Source: an uncultured Prevotellaceae bacterium
GTDB taxonomy: Bacteria; Bacteroidota; Bacteroidia; Bacteroidales; Bacteroidaceae
DNA: 58,297 nt
Assembly (NCBI GenBank): GCA_902784615.1
Contig: CACZVN010000014.1
Span: 1-58,297 of the forward strand
Direction: 5' to 3'
The notes beneath the pieces are model-generated. The model was not told the origin of the DNA, made no database searches, and worked only from the letters and a program-made list of their open reading frames with translations. Of the stretch, positions 45,237 through 54,373 are shown piece by piece; the stretch's first letter is position 1, and every line of letters starts with the position of its first letter. A program made the translations under genes and the position numbers.

Positions 45237-46214
45237 ATGAACAGACGGCTGTTTCTGTTGTTGACAGTCTTGGTGCCGGCATTGAAAGGCCAGTGTCAGA
45301 TGGTGATGCCGCCAGCCCTGAAAGCTGGCGACACTATTGCTATTATCTCTCCTTCGAGTTCACCCGATAGCATGACGGTGGCAAAAGGCTGTGCGGCCCT
45401 CCGCGAGTGGGGTTATGTACCTGTGGTGGGACCTAACGCCCTCAAGGATTACCATGGCTTCGCAGGGACGGCCGATGAACGGGCAGCAGACTTGCGCTGG
45501 GCCTTGCGCGACTCCACCATCAAGGCCATCCTATGCTCACGTGGTGGTGACGGGGCTGTACAGGTGTTATATCGCACGCCTTTGGAGGAGTTTGCCCGTC
45601 ATCCCAAGTGGATTATAGGTTTTAGCGACATCACGGCTCTCCATAGTGCAGAGGCGGCGGCAGGCGTGATGAGCATCCATGGTTCGATGTGCGACGGTAT
45701 TGCCGCCAAGGGAGAGCGCGACTCCGTGAACGCCATCATGCAACGACTACTCCGAGGTCAGTTACCAACTTATCAGGCGCCCTCTCATCCGCTTAATCAG
45801 CAAGGTGAGGCCACGGGCATTTTAGTGGGCGGAAACCTTTCCGTCTTCAGTGGTCTGGCGGGTTCCGACTATGATTTCCTGAACCGTGTGGACGAGGGCC
45901 TGATCCTCTTTATCGAAGATACCCAGGAATCGATGTCGAAAGTGGATCGTATGCTCCATCAGATAGAGATCCGTGGGATTCTTCCCAAACTCAAAGGCAT
46001 CATCGTGGGCCATTTCTCGAAGTACAAGTCTCCTGAGAATGGTTTTGCTGATATGTACGAGATGCTCCATGAATACCTGCAGCACTACGACATCCCTGTG
46101 TGCTATGATTTCCCCGTAGGCCACCATAGCCGTTATAACTTCCCCATGGTGATAGGCTGTCGTGTGCAAGTGAAGGTGGGTCCCAATCATACCCGTATAG
46201 AATTTGTGGAATAA
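45237..46214 (+). CDS. Muramoyltetrapeptide (LD-) carboxypeptidase, S66 family
   Basis: Removes the terminal D-alanine from tetrapeptides of peptidoglycan during recycling. The 325-residue protein has a hydrophobic N-terminus (MNRRLFLLLTVLVPALKGQC) that looks like a signal sequence, so it would act in the periplasm, unlike the cytosolic E. coli LdcA. The triad can be placed: Ser130 in WIIGFSDIT, Glu227 in LFIEDTQES, His296 in FPVGHHS; spacing agrees with S66 enzymes. A paralogue at 53397 has lost the Ser and the His. It starts 3 bp after rnc. Confidence 0.92.
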   Translation: MNRRLFLLLTVLVPALKGQCQMVMPPALKAGDTIAIISPSSSPDSMTVAKGCAALREWGYVPVVGPNALKDYHGFAGTADERAADLRWALRDSTIKAILCSRGGDGAVQVLYRTPLEEFARHPKWIIGFSDITALHSAEAAAGVMSIHGSMCDGIAAKGERDSVNAIMQRLLRGQLPTYQAPSHPLNQQGEATGILVGGNLSVFSGLAGSDYDFLNRVDEGLILFIEDTQESMSKVDRMLHQIEIRGILPKLKGIIVGHFSKYKSPENGFADMYEMLHEYLQHYDIPVCYDFPVGHHSRYNFPMVIGCRVQVKVGPNHTRIEFVE

Positions 46215-46215
46215 G

Positions 46216-47424
46216 ATGCTGAACGAGGCAACGCGTGATTTTATCCGCCAGCATCTTGACGCCGATGTCCGTCGGCTGGCATTACAGGGTGGGAGAGACC
46301 CCGAGGTGGATCTCCCTCTAGCCTTGGAGCAGATCGCTGGCAGACAGAAAGCACGCAGCAAGATACCCTCCTGGGCAGCCATCGACGGCATCCTCTATCC
46401 GCCCCATCTCTCCATGGAACAGTGTTCGAGTGAACAGACGGCCCAATACAAGGCCAAGATAGCGGGAGAGGGAAACCTGTTCGTCGATCTGACGGCGGGC
46501 TTTGGGGTGGATACGGCTTTTATCGCCAAGGGCTTCTCCAAGGCCGTCTGCGTGGAACGTCAGGAGCGGCTTTGCGCTATCTCATCCTCGAATTATAAGA
46601 CACTCGGACTGCCACAGGTTCATGTCATCTGTGGCGACGGCACTGAGTATCTGCATCAGATGGATCACGCCGACTTGTTGTTTATTGACCCCGCCAGAAG
46701 GGATGAACACGGCGCACGCACCTTCGGTATCGCTGACTGTACGCCCAACATACTGGAAATGATGGATGAGATGACGGAGAAGGCCGATCGTATCATCATC
46801 AAACTATCGCCCATGCTCGACTGGCGAAAAGCCATCGAGGATATCGGGTGTGTGGTCAGCAGTGTACACATCGTTTCTGTGGATAACGAGTGCAAGGAAT
46901 TGCTGATAGAAGTGAAGAGTGAAGAACGAAAAGCGAAAACAGTTGCGCCATCCTTGCGGGTCATCTGCGTTAATTTATTGTCCGATGGCCGAGAGGAACG
47001 TTTTGAGTTTGACGCCATCACCGTTTCCTCCGCCAATACTTTTCACTCTTCACCTTTCACTCTTCACATCCTCTTCTCTCCCAATGCCTCTATTATGAAA
47101 GCAGGCTGCTTCGCACAACTCTCTGAGCGCTTTGGCATCAGCCAACTCGATAGCAACAGCCATCTTTTCGTTTCTGACAAGGACATCGAGGATTTCCCTG
47201 GCCGTCGTTTCGTCATCGACAAAGTCACTTCTATGAATAAGCGCGATCTGAAGGAGGCCCTGACGGGTATCAGCCGTGCGAACATTGCCGTGCGCAACTT
47301 CCCCATGCCGGTGGCAGAACTCCGCAAACGATTGAAGCTTCAGGATGGCGGCGACGTGTATATCTTCGCCACGACAGTGGCAAACCAGGGCCATCGCCTG
47401 TTTGTTTGCCGAAAAAAATCTTAA
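46216..47424 (+). CDS. SAM-dependent methyltransferase with THUMP-like domain
   Basis: 402-residue class I methyltransferase of the type represented by Porphyromonas PG_1098. The Rossmann core shows motif I FVDLTAGFGVDTAFIAKG (about 90-107), VCVERQERLC and motif IV LLFIDPARRDEHG (about 155-167). A C-terminal ferredoxin/THUMP-like domain (about 295-400; SQLDSNSHLFVSDKDIEDFPGRRFVIDK, GISRANIAVRNFPMPVAELRKRL) suggests an RNA substrate. Between the domains, residues about 232-285 are encoded by DNA containing heptamer repeats facing their complement (46912-47067), an apparent expansion of a variable loop. Starts one base after the upstream stop. Confidence 0.85.
   Translation: MLNEATRDFIRQHLDADVRRLALQGGRDPEVDLPLALEQIAGRQKARSKIPSWAAIDGILYPPHLSMEQCSSEQTAQYKAKIAGEGNLFVDLTAGFGVDTAFIAKGFSKAVCVERQERLCAISSSNYKTLGLPQVHVICGDGTEYLHQMDHADLLFIDPARRDEHGARTFGIADCTPNILEMMDEMTEKADRIIIKLSPMLDWRKAIEDIGCVVSSVHIVSVDNECKELLIEVKSEERKAKTVAPSLRVICVNLLSDGREERFEFDAITVSSANTFHSSPFTLHILFSPNASIMKAGCFAQLSERFGISQLDSNSHLFVSDKDIEDFPGRRFVIDKVTSMNKRDLKEALTGISRANIAVRNFPMPVAELRKRLKLQDGGDVYIFATTVANQGHRLFVCRKKS
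46912..47067. repeat. Heptamer inverted repeats inside a methyltransferase gene
   Basis: GTGAAGAGTGAA at 46912-46923 (part of a run GTGAAGA, GTGAAGA, ACGAAAA, GCGAAAA) is perfectly complementary to TTCACTCTTCAC, present twice at 47042-47053 and 47056-47067. The reading frame is kept through both arms. Confidence 0.75.
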
Positions 47425-47428
47425 TAAT

Positions 47429-47459
47429 TTTGTGGTTTGACGCTTTTTCCGTATCTTTG
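47429..47459 (+). promoter_or_regulatory. Promoter of the GNAT-like gene
   Basis: TTTG at 47429-47432, 19-nt spacer, TATCTTTG at 47452-47459; the ATG follows 26 nt later. Confidence 0.75.
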
Positions 47460-47485
47460 CAACGAATTAAAGCTTTAAGGAAAAG

Positions 47486-48640
47486 ATGTCATCGATACAA
47501 ATCAAGAAGGTCACGAGCAAGAAGGAGCTCCAGGCCTTCATCGAACTTCATTATGACTTGTATGAAGGCTGTCCGTATGATGCCCCGAATCTGTATAGCG
47601 ACGAACTGAACACGCTGAGCAAAGACAAGAATGCTGCGTTTGAGTTCTGCGAGGCAGAGTATTTTCTGGCATACAAGGAGGGCAAGTTGGTGGGCCGTGT
47701 GGCCGCCATCGTGAACCATCGTTATAATGACCAGTGGAATCGTCCCGTGGTCCGTTTCGGATGGCTGGATCTCATCGACGATGCGGAGGTGCTTCGTGCC
47801 CTGCTCGCCGCCGTGGAGGACTATGGCCGTCAGAAGGGCATGAAGGAGATCATCGGCCCGTTGGGCTTCACCGATATGGATCCCGAGGGAATGCTGATCA
47901 AAGGCTTCGAGGAATTAGGTACGATGGCCACCATCTATAACCATGCGTACTACCCCAAGTTGATGGAGCAGATGGAAGGCTACGAGAAAGACAACGACTA
48001 CGTGGAGTATAAGGTCTTTGTGCCCAAGGAGGGCATGCCCGAGAAACTGTCGAAGATCGCCCAGATGGTGGAAAAGCGCTATAACCTGCACTGTCCCCAG
48101 ATCAAGCGCAGTGAGGTGTTTGGTCCCAACGGCTATGGTCAGAAGGTGCTCGACGTGGTGAACAAGACCTTCGCTAACCTCTATGGCTACTCCCAGATGA
48201 CGCAGCGTCAGATCGACTCCTATGTGCACGAGTACTTCAAGTTTTTCTCCATGGATATGCTTTGTGTCATTGAGGACTGGAACACGCCTGATCACGACGT
48301 AGTCGGTGTGGGTATCACGATCCCGTCACTGACCAAGGCCCTGCAGAAGTGCCACAAGGGTCGCCTCCTGCCTTTCGGCTGGTGGCATGTCGTCCGCGCC
48401 CTGCAGTTCCATAAGACGGATATCGTCGATCTGCTCCTGATCGGTGTACTGCCCGAATACCGTACCAAGGGTGCCAACGCCCTGCTTTTCTATACCTTGA
48501 TACCCGTCTATCAGAAGTACGGTTTCAAGTGGGGCGAGAGTCATGTGCACATGGAGAGCAATACCGCCGTTCAGGCGCAGTGGCAGTATTTCGACAACGA
48601 ACAGCATAAACGCAGAAGATGTTATAAGAAAAATCTATGA
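47486..48640 (+). CDS. GNAT-fold acetyltransferase-like protein
   Basis: 384 residues, with the general features of a two-lobed GNAT protein often annotated in Bacteroidetes as 'N-acetyltransferase'. Segments include [20 protein letters not shown] (about 61-80), [40 protein letters not shown] (about 121-160) and the C-terminal [43 protein letters not shown], where '[12 protein letters not shown]' resembles the acetyl-CoA-binding Q/RxxGxG/A turn. The substrate is unknown. It has its own good promoter, and its stop overlaps the parE start (ATGA), so the two are coupled. Confidence 0.8.
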   Translation: MSSIQIKKVTSKKELQAFIELHYDLYEGCPYDAPNLYSDELNTLSKDKNAAFEFCEAEYFLAYKEGKLVGRVAAIVNHRYNDQWNRPVVRFGWLDLIDDAEVLRALLAAVEDYGRQKGMKEIIGPLGFTDMDPEGMLIKGFEELGTMATIYNHAYYPKLMEQMEGYEKDNDYVEYKVFVPKEGMPEKLSKIAQMVEKRYNLHCPQIKRSEVFGPNGYGQKVLDVVNKTFANLYGYSQMTQRQIDSYVHEYFKFFSMDMLCVIEDWNTPDHDVVGVGITIPSLTKALQKCHKGRLLPFGWWHVVRALQFHKTDIVDLLLIGVLPEYRTKGANALLFYTLIPVYQKYGFKWGESHVHMESNTAVQAQWQYFDNEQHKRRRCYKKNL

Positions 48641-50589
48641 TAGAAGACAATAACCTGATCGAACAACCTAATGAACAAGTACAGTATGACGAGGCGAACA
48701 TTCGTCATCTGTCGGATATGGAACATGTGCGTACCCGTCCTGGTATGTATATCGGCCGTCTGGGTGACGGTTCGCTGCCAGAGGATGGTATCTACGTGCT
48801 GCTGAAGGAGGTCATCGACAACTCCATCGACGAGTTCAAGATGAACGCCGGCGACCGTCTTGAGGTGACTATCGACGACAACCTGCGTGTCTCCGTGCGC
48901 GACTATGGTCGTGGCATCCCTCAGGGAAAGATGATCGAGGCCGTGTCGGTGCTGAACACAGGTGGTAAGTACGACTCGAAGGCTTTCAAGAAGTCCGTAG
49001 GACTGAATGGTGTCGGTGTGAAGGCCGTCAACGCGCTGAGTGCGCACTTCGAGGTGCGCAGCTACCGCGACGGGAAGGTGCGCAAGGCCATCTTTGAGCG
49101 CGGTGAGATGAAGAGCGACATCACGGAAGACACACAGGACGAGAACGGTACCTATATCTTCTTCGAGCCCGACGACACGCTCTTCCTCAATTACCGCTTC
49201 CAGGATGATATAGTGGAGAACATGCTCCGCAACTATACCTATCTGAACACGGGCCTGGCCATCATGTATAACGACCGTCGCATCCTCTCCCGTCATGGAC
49301 TGGAGGATCTGCTGAAGGACCGCATGACCAACGACGGTCTCTATCCCATCATCCATCTGAAGGGCGAGGACATCGAGATCGCCTTTACCCATGCCAACCA
49401 GTACGGCGAGGAATACTACTCCTTCGTCAACGGCCAGCATACCACGCAGGGCGGTACCCACCAGAGCGCCTTCAAGGAGCATATCGCCCGTACCATCCGC
49501 GACTTCTTCGGCAAATACGAGTATGCCGATATCCGCACGGGTATCGTAGCCGCCATTGCCATCAACGTAGAGGAGCCGATGTTCGAGAGTCAGACGAAGA
49601 TCAAGTTGGGCTCCCTGACGATGGCCCCCGACGGTGTGAGCATCAACAAATACGTGGGTGACTTCATCCATCAGGAGGTGGATAACTACCTGCATATTCA
49701 TCAGGATGTGACGGAGGTGCTGGAGAATAAAATCAAGGAGAGTGAGCGTGAGCGCAAGGCGATGGCGGGTGTCACCAAACTGGCCCGTGAGCGCGCCAAG
49801 AAGGCCAACCTCCATAACCGCAAGCTGCGTGACTGTCGCATCCATTTCAGCGACGTGAAGAACGACCGCAAGGAAGAATCGTGCATCTTCATCACCGAGG
49901 GTGACTCTGCCAGCGGAAGCATCACCAAGAGTCGTGATGTGAACACTCAGGCCGTCTTCTCCCTCCGTGGTAAACCGCTGAACTGTTTCGGACTCACGAA
50001 GAAGGTGGTCTATGAGAACGAGGAGTTCAACCTCCTGCAGGCCGCCCTCGATATCGAGGAAGGACTCGACACACTGCGCTATAACAAGGTCATCGTGGCC
50101 ACTGATGCCGATGTCGATGGCATGCACATCCGCCTGCTTATCATCACCTTCTTCCTGCAGTTCTTCCCCGAACTCATCAAGAAGGGACATGTCTATGTGC
50201 TCCAGACCCCGCTTTTCCGCGTGCGCAACCGCCGTACGAAGGTACGCAACAAGAAGGTGATTGCCGCCGCCGATGCGAAAAACGACAAGAAGAGCGACTT
50301 TATCACCCGCTATTGCTATAGCGAGGAGGAGCGCCTGGCCGCTATCGCCGACCTGGGTCCCGATCCCGAGATCACCCGCTTCAAAGGTCTCGGTGAGATC
50401 TCGCCCGACGAGTTCCAGGGTTTCATAGGCCCCGATATGCGCCTGGAACAAGTGACACTCCATAAGAACGACCAGGTGCAGAAACTCTTGGAGTATTACA
50501 TGGGCAAGAACACCATGGAGCGCCAGAACTTCATCATCGATAACCTCGTCATCGAAGAGGATAAACCCGAAGAAGAGGATTATGAATAA
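48637..50589 (+). CDS. parE: DNA topoisomerase IV subunit B
   Basis: ATPase subunit of the type IIA topoisomerase that decatenates daughter chromosomes. The 650-residue protein has the GHKL ATPase (about 25-225; [48 protein letters not shown]), the transducer domain (about 235-405) and the Toprim domain (about 415-540; [30 protein letters not shown]), ending in [13 protein letters not shown]. It could be misnamed GyrB, but the 'DGMH' Toprim variant and the short length favour ParE. It overlaps ctpA-type protease by 8 bp. Confidence 0.93.
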   Translation: MIEDNNLIEQPNEQVQYDEANIRHLSDMEHVRTRPGMYIGRLGDGSLPEDGIYVLLKEVIDNSIDEFKMNAGDRLEVTIDDNLRVSVRDYGRGIPQGKMIEAVSVLNTGGKYDSKAFKKSVGLNGVGVKAVNALSAHFEVRSYRDGKVRKAIFERGEMKSDITEDTQDENGTYIFFEPDDTLFLNYRFQDDIVENMLRNYTYLNTGLAIMYNDRRILSRHGLEDLLKDRMTNDGLYPIIHLKGEDIEIAFTHANQYGEEYYSFVNGQHTTQGGTHQSAFKEHIARTIRDFFGKYEYADIRTGIVAAIAINVEEPMFESQTKIKLGSLTMAPDGVSINKYVGDFIHQEVDNYLHIHQDVTEVLENKIKESERERKAMAGVTKLARERAKKANLHNRKLRDCRIHFSDVKNDRKEESCIFITEGDSASGSITKSRDVNTQAVFSLRGKPLNCFGLTKKVVYENEEFNLLQAALDIEEGLDTLRYNKVIVATDADVDGMHIRLLIITFFLQFFPELIKKGHVYVLQTPLFRVRNRRTKVRNKKVIAAADAKNDKKSDFITRYCYSEEERLAAIADLGPDPEITRFKGLGEISPDEFQGFIGPDMRLEQVTLHKNDQVQKLLEYYMGKNTMERQNFIIDNLVIEEDKPEEEDYE

Positions 50590-52168
50590 TATCAAGAAAG
50601 CAGTCCTTTTGACGTTACTGATAGGACAGAGTGCGATAGGGAGTGCTCAGTTCCGTATGAACATGGGCGACGAGTCACCATTGCGCAAGCTCCAGTTTGC
50701 CGAGATGGCCATCACCAATCTCTATGTTGATAGTGTCGATGAGAAGAAACTTGCCGAGGATGCCATCCGAGGGATGCTCGACAAACTCGATCCCCACTCC
50801 AGTTATCTGACGCCCAAGGAGGTGAAGGACCAGAATGAACCGTTGAGCGGTAATTTCGAGGGCATCGGCGTGCAGTTCAATATGATTGAGGATACGTTGC
50901 TGGTGATCCAGCCCGTCACCAACGGTCCTTCCGAGAAGGTCGGCATCATTGCGGGCGACCGTATCGTCTCTGTCAACGATACCGCCATTGCAGGTGTGAA
51001 GATGCCGAAGGAGGAGATCATGAAGCGTCTGCGCGGTCCGAAGGGCACGACGGTGCATCTGGGCGTCGTCCGTCAGGGCATCAAGGATCTGCTGAAGTTC
51101 ACGGTGGTCCGCGACAAGATCCCTATGAAGTCGGTGGATGCCGCCTATATCATCCGCCCGGGTATCGGTTATATCCGTGTCGGCAATTTCGGAGCCACCA
51201 CCCATCAGGAGTTTCTGGAGAGCATCGACAAGTTACAGGCTCAGGGCATGAAACATCTGATCCTCGACTTGCAGGAAAACGGTGGCGGCTATCTGAAGGC
51301 CGCTGTCGATATCGCCAATGAGTTCTTGGAGGCCGGTGACCTGATTGTCTATACCGAGGGTAGGAGAGTGCCCCGCACGGAATATACGGCCGATGGCGAC
51401 GGTGTGTTCCGCCAGGGTAAGGTCGTGGTTCTCGTGGATAGTTATTCGGCTTCAGCGTCAGAGATTGTCACGGGTGCCGTTCAGGATCAGGACCGTGGTC
51501 TCGTCGTAGGCCGCCGTACCTTCGGAAAAGGCCTTGTGCAGCGCCCCATCGATCTGCCAGACGGTTCGATGATCCGACTCACCATCGCCCATTACTACAC
51601 GCCCTCAGGCCGCTGCATCCAGAAACCCTATACGAAGGGCGACCACAAGGATTATGCCATGGATATGGTGAACCGCCTGAAGAGCGGTGAACTCACCAAT
51701 GCCGACAGCATCCACTTTGCCGACTCGCTGAAATACGAGACGCTCCGTGAGCACCGCACCGTCTATGGCGGTGGCGGTATCATGCCCGACTACTACGTGC
51801 CGCTCGACACCACGATCTATACCAAGTTCCACCGTGAACTGGCGGCCAAGAGCATCGTCATCCAGCATAACCTGCGCTATGTCGATAACCATCGCAAGGA
51901 GTTGCAGAGCCGTTGGACGGATTTTGCCGACTTCAAGGCCAACTATGAGGTGCCCCAGACGCTTATCGATGCCATCATCGCCGAGGGCGAGAAACAGGGT
52001 GTCAAGCCCCGCGACGAGGACGAACTCGCGAAGACGCTGTCCTATCTGCGTCTGCAGCTCAAGGCGCTTATCGCCCGCGACCTCTGGGACATGAGCGAGT
52101 ACTTCTCCGTCTTCAACGAACAGAACGCGATGGTGAATAAAGCCTTGGAAGTACTTACCCACCAATGA
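50582..52168 (+). CDS. C-terminal processing peptidase, S41 family
   Basis: 528-residue periplasmic serine protease with a signal peptide ([23 protein letters not shown]), a PDZ domain (about 85-170; [44 protein letters not shown]) that binds substrate C-termini, and the S41 catalytic region (about 190-370). The nucleophile is the Ser in [16 protein letters not shown] and the general-base Lys is in TFGKGLVQ, the Ser-Lys dyad of CtpA/Prc. A C-terminal helical extension (about 410-528) follows. It is cotranscribed with parE. Confidence 0.94.
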   Translation: MNNIKKAVLLTLLIGQSAIGSAQFRMNMGDESPLRKLQFAEMAITNLYVDSVDEKKLAEDAIRGMLDKLDPHSSYLTPKEVKDQNEPLSGNFEGIGVQFNMIEDTLLVIQPVTNGPSEKVGIIAGDRIVSVNDTAIAGVKMPKEEIMKRLRGPKGTTVHLGVVRQGIKDLLKFTVVRDKIPMKSVDAAYIIRPGIGYIRVGNFGATTHQEFLESIDKLQAQGMKHLILDLQENGGGYLKAAVDIANEFLEAGDLIVYTEGRRVPRTEYTADGDGVFRQGKVVVLVDSYSASASEIVTGAVQDQDRGLVVGRRTFGKGLVQRPIDLPDGSMIRLTIAHYYTPSGRCIQKPYTKGDHKDYAMDMVNRLKSGELTNADSIHFADSLKYETLREHRTVYGGGGIMPDYYVPLDTTIYTKFHRELAAKSIVIQHNLRYVDNHRKELQSRWTDFADFKANYEVPQTLIDAIIAEGEKQGVKPRDEDELAKTLSYLRLQLKALIARDLWDMSEYFSVFNEQNAMVNKALEVLTHQ

Positions 52169-52175
52169 TATAATT

Positions 52176-53288
52176 ATGTACGCATATCAGAGTCTTCAGG
52201 ATTATCTCTTTTTGATGCTCTATGGCGGCGTAACTATGCTCGCCTTTGCGGCAGGCCTCTATCTGTGGCTGAGGCGCAGCAACACCATTGTTCCTGACGT
52301 CACTCCCCCAAGGGCGCTGCGCCAGTGGACTGCTATTTTCTTCATAACGGCAGCGCTGAGTCATGTGTGGTGGTTTGTGCTCGGCATCTATTGGCTGTCT
52401 GACGACAGACTGGTGCGCAACATCACGGCTGTGACGCTCGATTATATTACGCTGGTGCCACTCGTTATGGGTATGCTGCTGCACATGTTACAAGACCGTC
52501 AGCGCAGGCTTTGGCCGTGGGTCTTGGTTCAAGTACCTGTCGTTGCGATTGCTGCCATTGGAATTATCAAGCACGATGAATTCTATGGACTTGGAATGAC
52601 CCATTACTGGCAGATGGTTGTCACCGTTATCTTTGTCATTTATTACATACATGCGCTGGTACAATACGGCCGTTGGCTGCACGAGAACTATGCCGACTTG
52701 GAGCACAAGGAGGTGTGGCAAAGCCTGGTGTTCGTGGTTTTTATTTTTATCGTCTATGAAATGTATTCCACGAATCCAGGAGTGATGTCAAAGGAGTATC
52801 TGGCACAGTTTAACACACTCATCATCGTTGGCTTCCTACTCTGGCGCGTGGAGAGCTTACAGACATTGGAGGTCGAGGAGACTGATAAGCCCATGAATGA
52901 GCCGGAGGACAGTTTGGTCATTCTTCCCTCAAATATCGGTGCCATGCTACAGGAGTTCTGCGAAACGCCTAAACTATATCTGCTCCATGACCTGACACTG
53001 GCACAACTCAGTGAGGCTGTCGGTACCAACCGTACTTATCTGAGCACCTACTTCTCCCTGCAGGGTATTAGCTATAATACCTACATCAACCGCCTGCGCA
53101 TCGCCCATTTCGAACAACTTTACCGTGATGCATTGGAGGCACAACAGTCCATTACAGCCCAGCAGTTGGCCCACGAGTGCGGCTTCAAGAGTTACAGTAC
53201 CTTCTCCGTTGCCTTTAAGCAGTTCAAGGGGCAGACTGTAACGGCATGGATGTCGTCTCAGATATCAGACTCGCAGAATTTACAATAA
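52176..53288 (+). CDS. Membrane-embedded AraC-family transcription regulator
   Basis: 370 residues. Residues about 10-230 form six or seven hydrophobic helices (YLFLMLYGGVTMLAFAAGLYLWL, WTAIFFITAALSHVWWFVLGIYWL, WVLVQVPVVAIAAIGII, WQSLVFVVFIFIVYEMY), followed by a cytoplasmic linker and a C-terminal AraC-type DNA-binding domain (about 265-365) with two helix-turn-helix motifs (LTLAQLSEAVGTNRTYLSTYFS and ITAQQLAHECGFKSYSTFSVAFKQFKGQT). This combination lets a membrane signal act on DNA in one protein. A 21-bp direct repeat at its 3' end precedes the next promoter and may be its operator. No own promoter seen; it starts 7 bp after the protease gene. Confidence 0.87.
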   Translation: MYAYQSLQDYLFLMLYGGVTMLAFAAGLYLWLRRSNTIVPDVTPPRALRQWTAIFFITAALSHVWWFVLGIYWLSDDRLVRNITAVTLDYITLVPLVMGMLLHMLQDRQRRLWPWVLVQVPVVAIAAIGIIKHDEFYGLGMTHYWQMVVTVIFVIYYIHALVQYGRWLHENYADLEHKEVWQSLVFVVFIFIVYEMYSTNPGVMSKEYLAQFNTLIIVGFLLWRVESLQTLEVEETDKPMNEPEDSLVILPSNIGAMLQEFCETPKLYLLHDLTLAQLSEAVGTNRTYLSTYFSLQGISYNTYINRLRIAHFEQLYRDALEAQQSITAQQLAHECGFKSYSTFSVAFKQFKGQTVTAWMSSQISDSQNLQ

Positions 53289-53315
53289 TTGTTTCAGAAT
53301 TTACAATTATTGCGT
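53274..53315 (+). promoter_or_regulatory. 21-bp direct repeat upstream of the S66-like gene, putative operator
   Basis: CAGAATTTACAA at 53274-53285 and again at 53295-53306, the pair extending to two 21-nt units with about 18 of 21 bases shared. The spacing equals two helical turns, as in AraC-type half-sites. The first copy covers the last codons of the AraC-type gene; the second ends just upstream of the -33 element of the next promoter. Confidence 0.55.
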
Positions 53316-53333
53316 AAGCAAGGTTTCTTTCTA

Positions 53334-53364
53334 TTGCAAAATAGTAAGAATATGAGTACCTTTG
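53334..53364 (+). promoter_or_regulatory. Promoter of the S66-like/GH3-like unit
   Basis: TTG at 53334-53336, 20-nt spacer, TACCTTTG at 53357-53364, 32 nt before the ATG at 53397. It lies within a longer open frame and rules out upstream starts at 53289 and 53352. Confidence 0.7.
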
Positions 53365-53396
53365 TACCACATAACACGAAAAAGGCAAATCAAAAT

Positions 53397-54368
53397 ATGT
53401 ATCAAGGTAAAAAGATTGTCCAACCACCTTTTCTAAAGGCTGGCGATAAGGTAGCTCTTGTTTCCCCCGCTTATTGGGTGCCACAGGAGGCTTTACAGCA
53501 GGCTGCAGACACCCTTAAAAGCTGGGGGCTGCAGCCCGTTATCGGCCCTCACACCAACAATCTGAATGTCAATGCCTATGCAGGAACAGCCGATGAACGC
53601 GCTGCCGACCTGTTGTGGGCACTTGAAGATGACTCGATTAAGGCTGTTGTCTGTTCGCGAGGCGGCTATGGCTCCATTCACCTGTTAAACCGTATCCCAC
53701 AAGAATACTATCATCAACATCCCAAATGGATAATCGGTCATGGTGATATCACTATCCTGCTCTATGCTGTTGTTGGTGCAGGTGTGATGGGTATTCATGG
53801 TCCTATGGCTTTCCAAATAGCAAGTTGTCAGGAGCCAGCAACCAGCATTGTCCGCAATATCCTTTTTGGCACCCTTCCGCAATACAAGATCCCTGGCAAC
53901 CCATATAATAAGAGTGGTTATGCAGAAGGTATTCTAGTCGGTGGTAATCTCTCAAGTTTTGCTGCCATAGCTGGAACGAGGTTCCAGCTTCCACCCAAGC
54001 AGGACATTATCCTCTTTATTGAAGAGGTTGAGGAGTCTTTGCACAACATCGACCGATTGTTCTATACGCTGACTTTGGAACTGGATTTCGAAAGAGTGAA
54101 AGGTATCATCTTCGGCACCTTCAATTCCATTAAGTACGACCTTCAATATGGAAGTGTAGAACAGATGCTGGTTGCACATCTTCGTGAATACGAAATCCCC
54201 ATCTGCTGTGGTTTTCCTGTTGGCAGCAATAGTTGCATCCCTCTGATATATGGAGCACCATGCATACTGGATGTGACAACAGACAGGAGTATCCTGACCT
54301 TTAACATCAAAGGCATTATGGAATCTCATAAGGTCGATAAGGCCAATCCGCAATTGATGAAAGAATAA
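53397..54368 (+). CDS. S66 (LD-carboxypeptidase) homologue lacking catalytic Ser and His
   Basis: 323 residues from MYQGKKIVQPPFLKAGDKVA; no signal peptide, so cytosolic. Clearly homologous along its length to the enzyme at 45237 (shared NAYAGTADERAADLLWAL, CSRGG, HPKWIIG, GILVGGNLS, LFIEE). At the nucleophile position WIIGFSDIT is replaced by WIIGHGDIT (Ser to Gly116), and at the histidine position FPVGHHS is replaced by FPVGSNS (His to Ser277); only Glu209 remains. It is therefore predicted not to hydrolyse peptides and may bind muropeptides as a sensor or regulator; that role is inference. The GH3-like gene follows 5 bp later. Confidence 0.88.
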   Translation: MYQGKKIVQPPFLKAGDKVALVSPAYWVPQEALQQAADTLKSWGLQPVIGPHTNNLNVNAYAGTADERAADLLWALEDDSIKAVVCSRGGYGSIHLLNRIPQEYYHQHPKWIIGHGDITILLYAVVGAGVMGIHGPMAFQIASCQEPATSIVRNILFGTLPQYKIPGNPYNKSGYAEGILVGGNLSSFAAIAGTRFQLPPKQDIILFIEEVEESLHNIDRLFYTLTLELDFERVKGIIFGTFNSIKYDLQYGSVEQMLVAHLREYEIPICCGFPVGSNSCIPLIYGAPCILDVTTDRSILTFNIKGIMESHKVDKANPQLMKE

Positions 54369-54373
54369 TAGGT

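Noticed and set aside
48622-50595. 657-residue open frame on the minus strand opposite parE
   Set aside because: It lies antisense to a clear topoisomerase gene, is rich in His and Val/Leu as mirror frames are, and has no recognisable domain or promoter.
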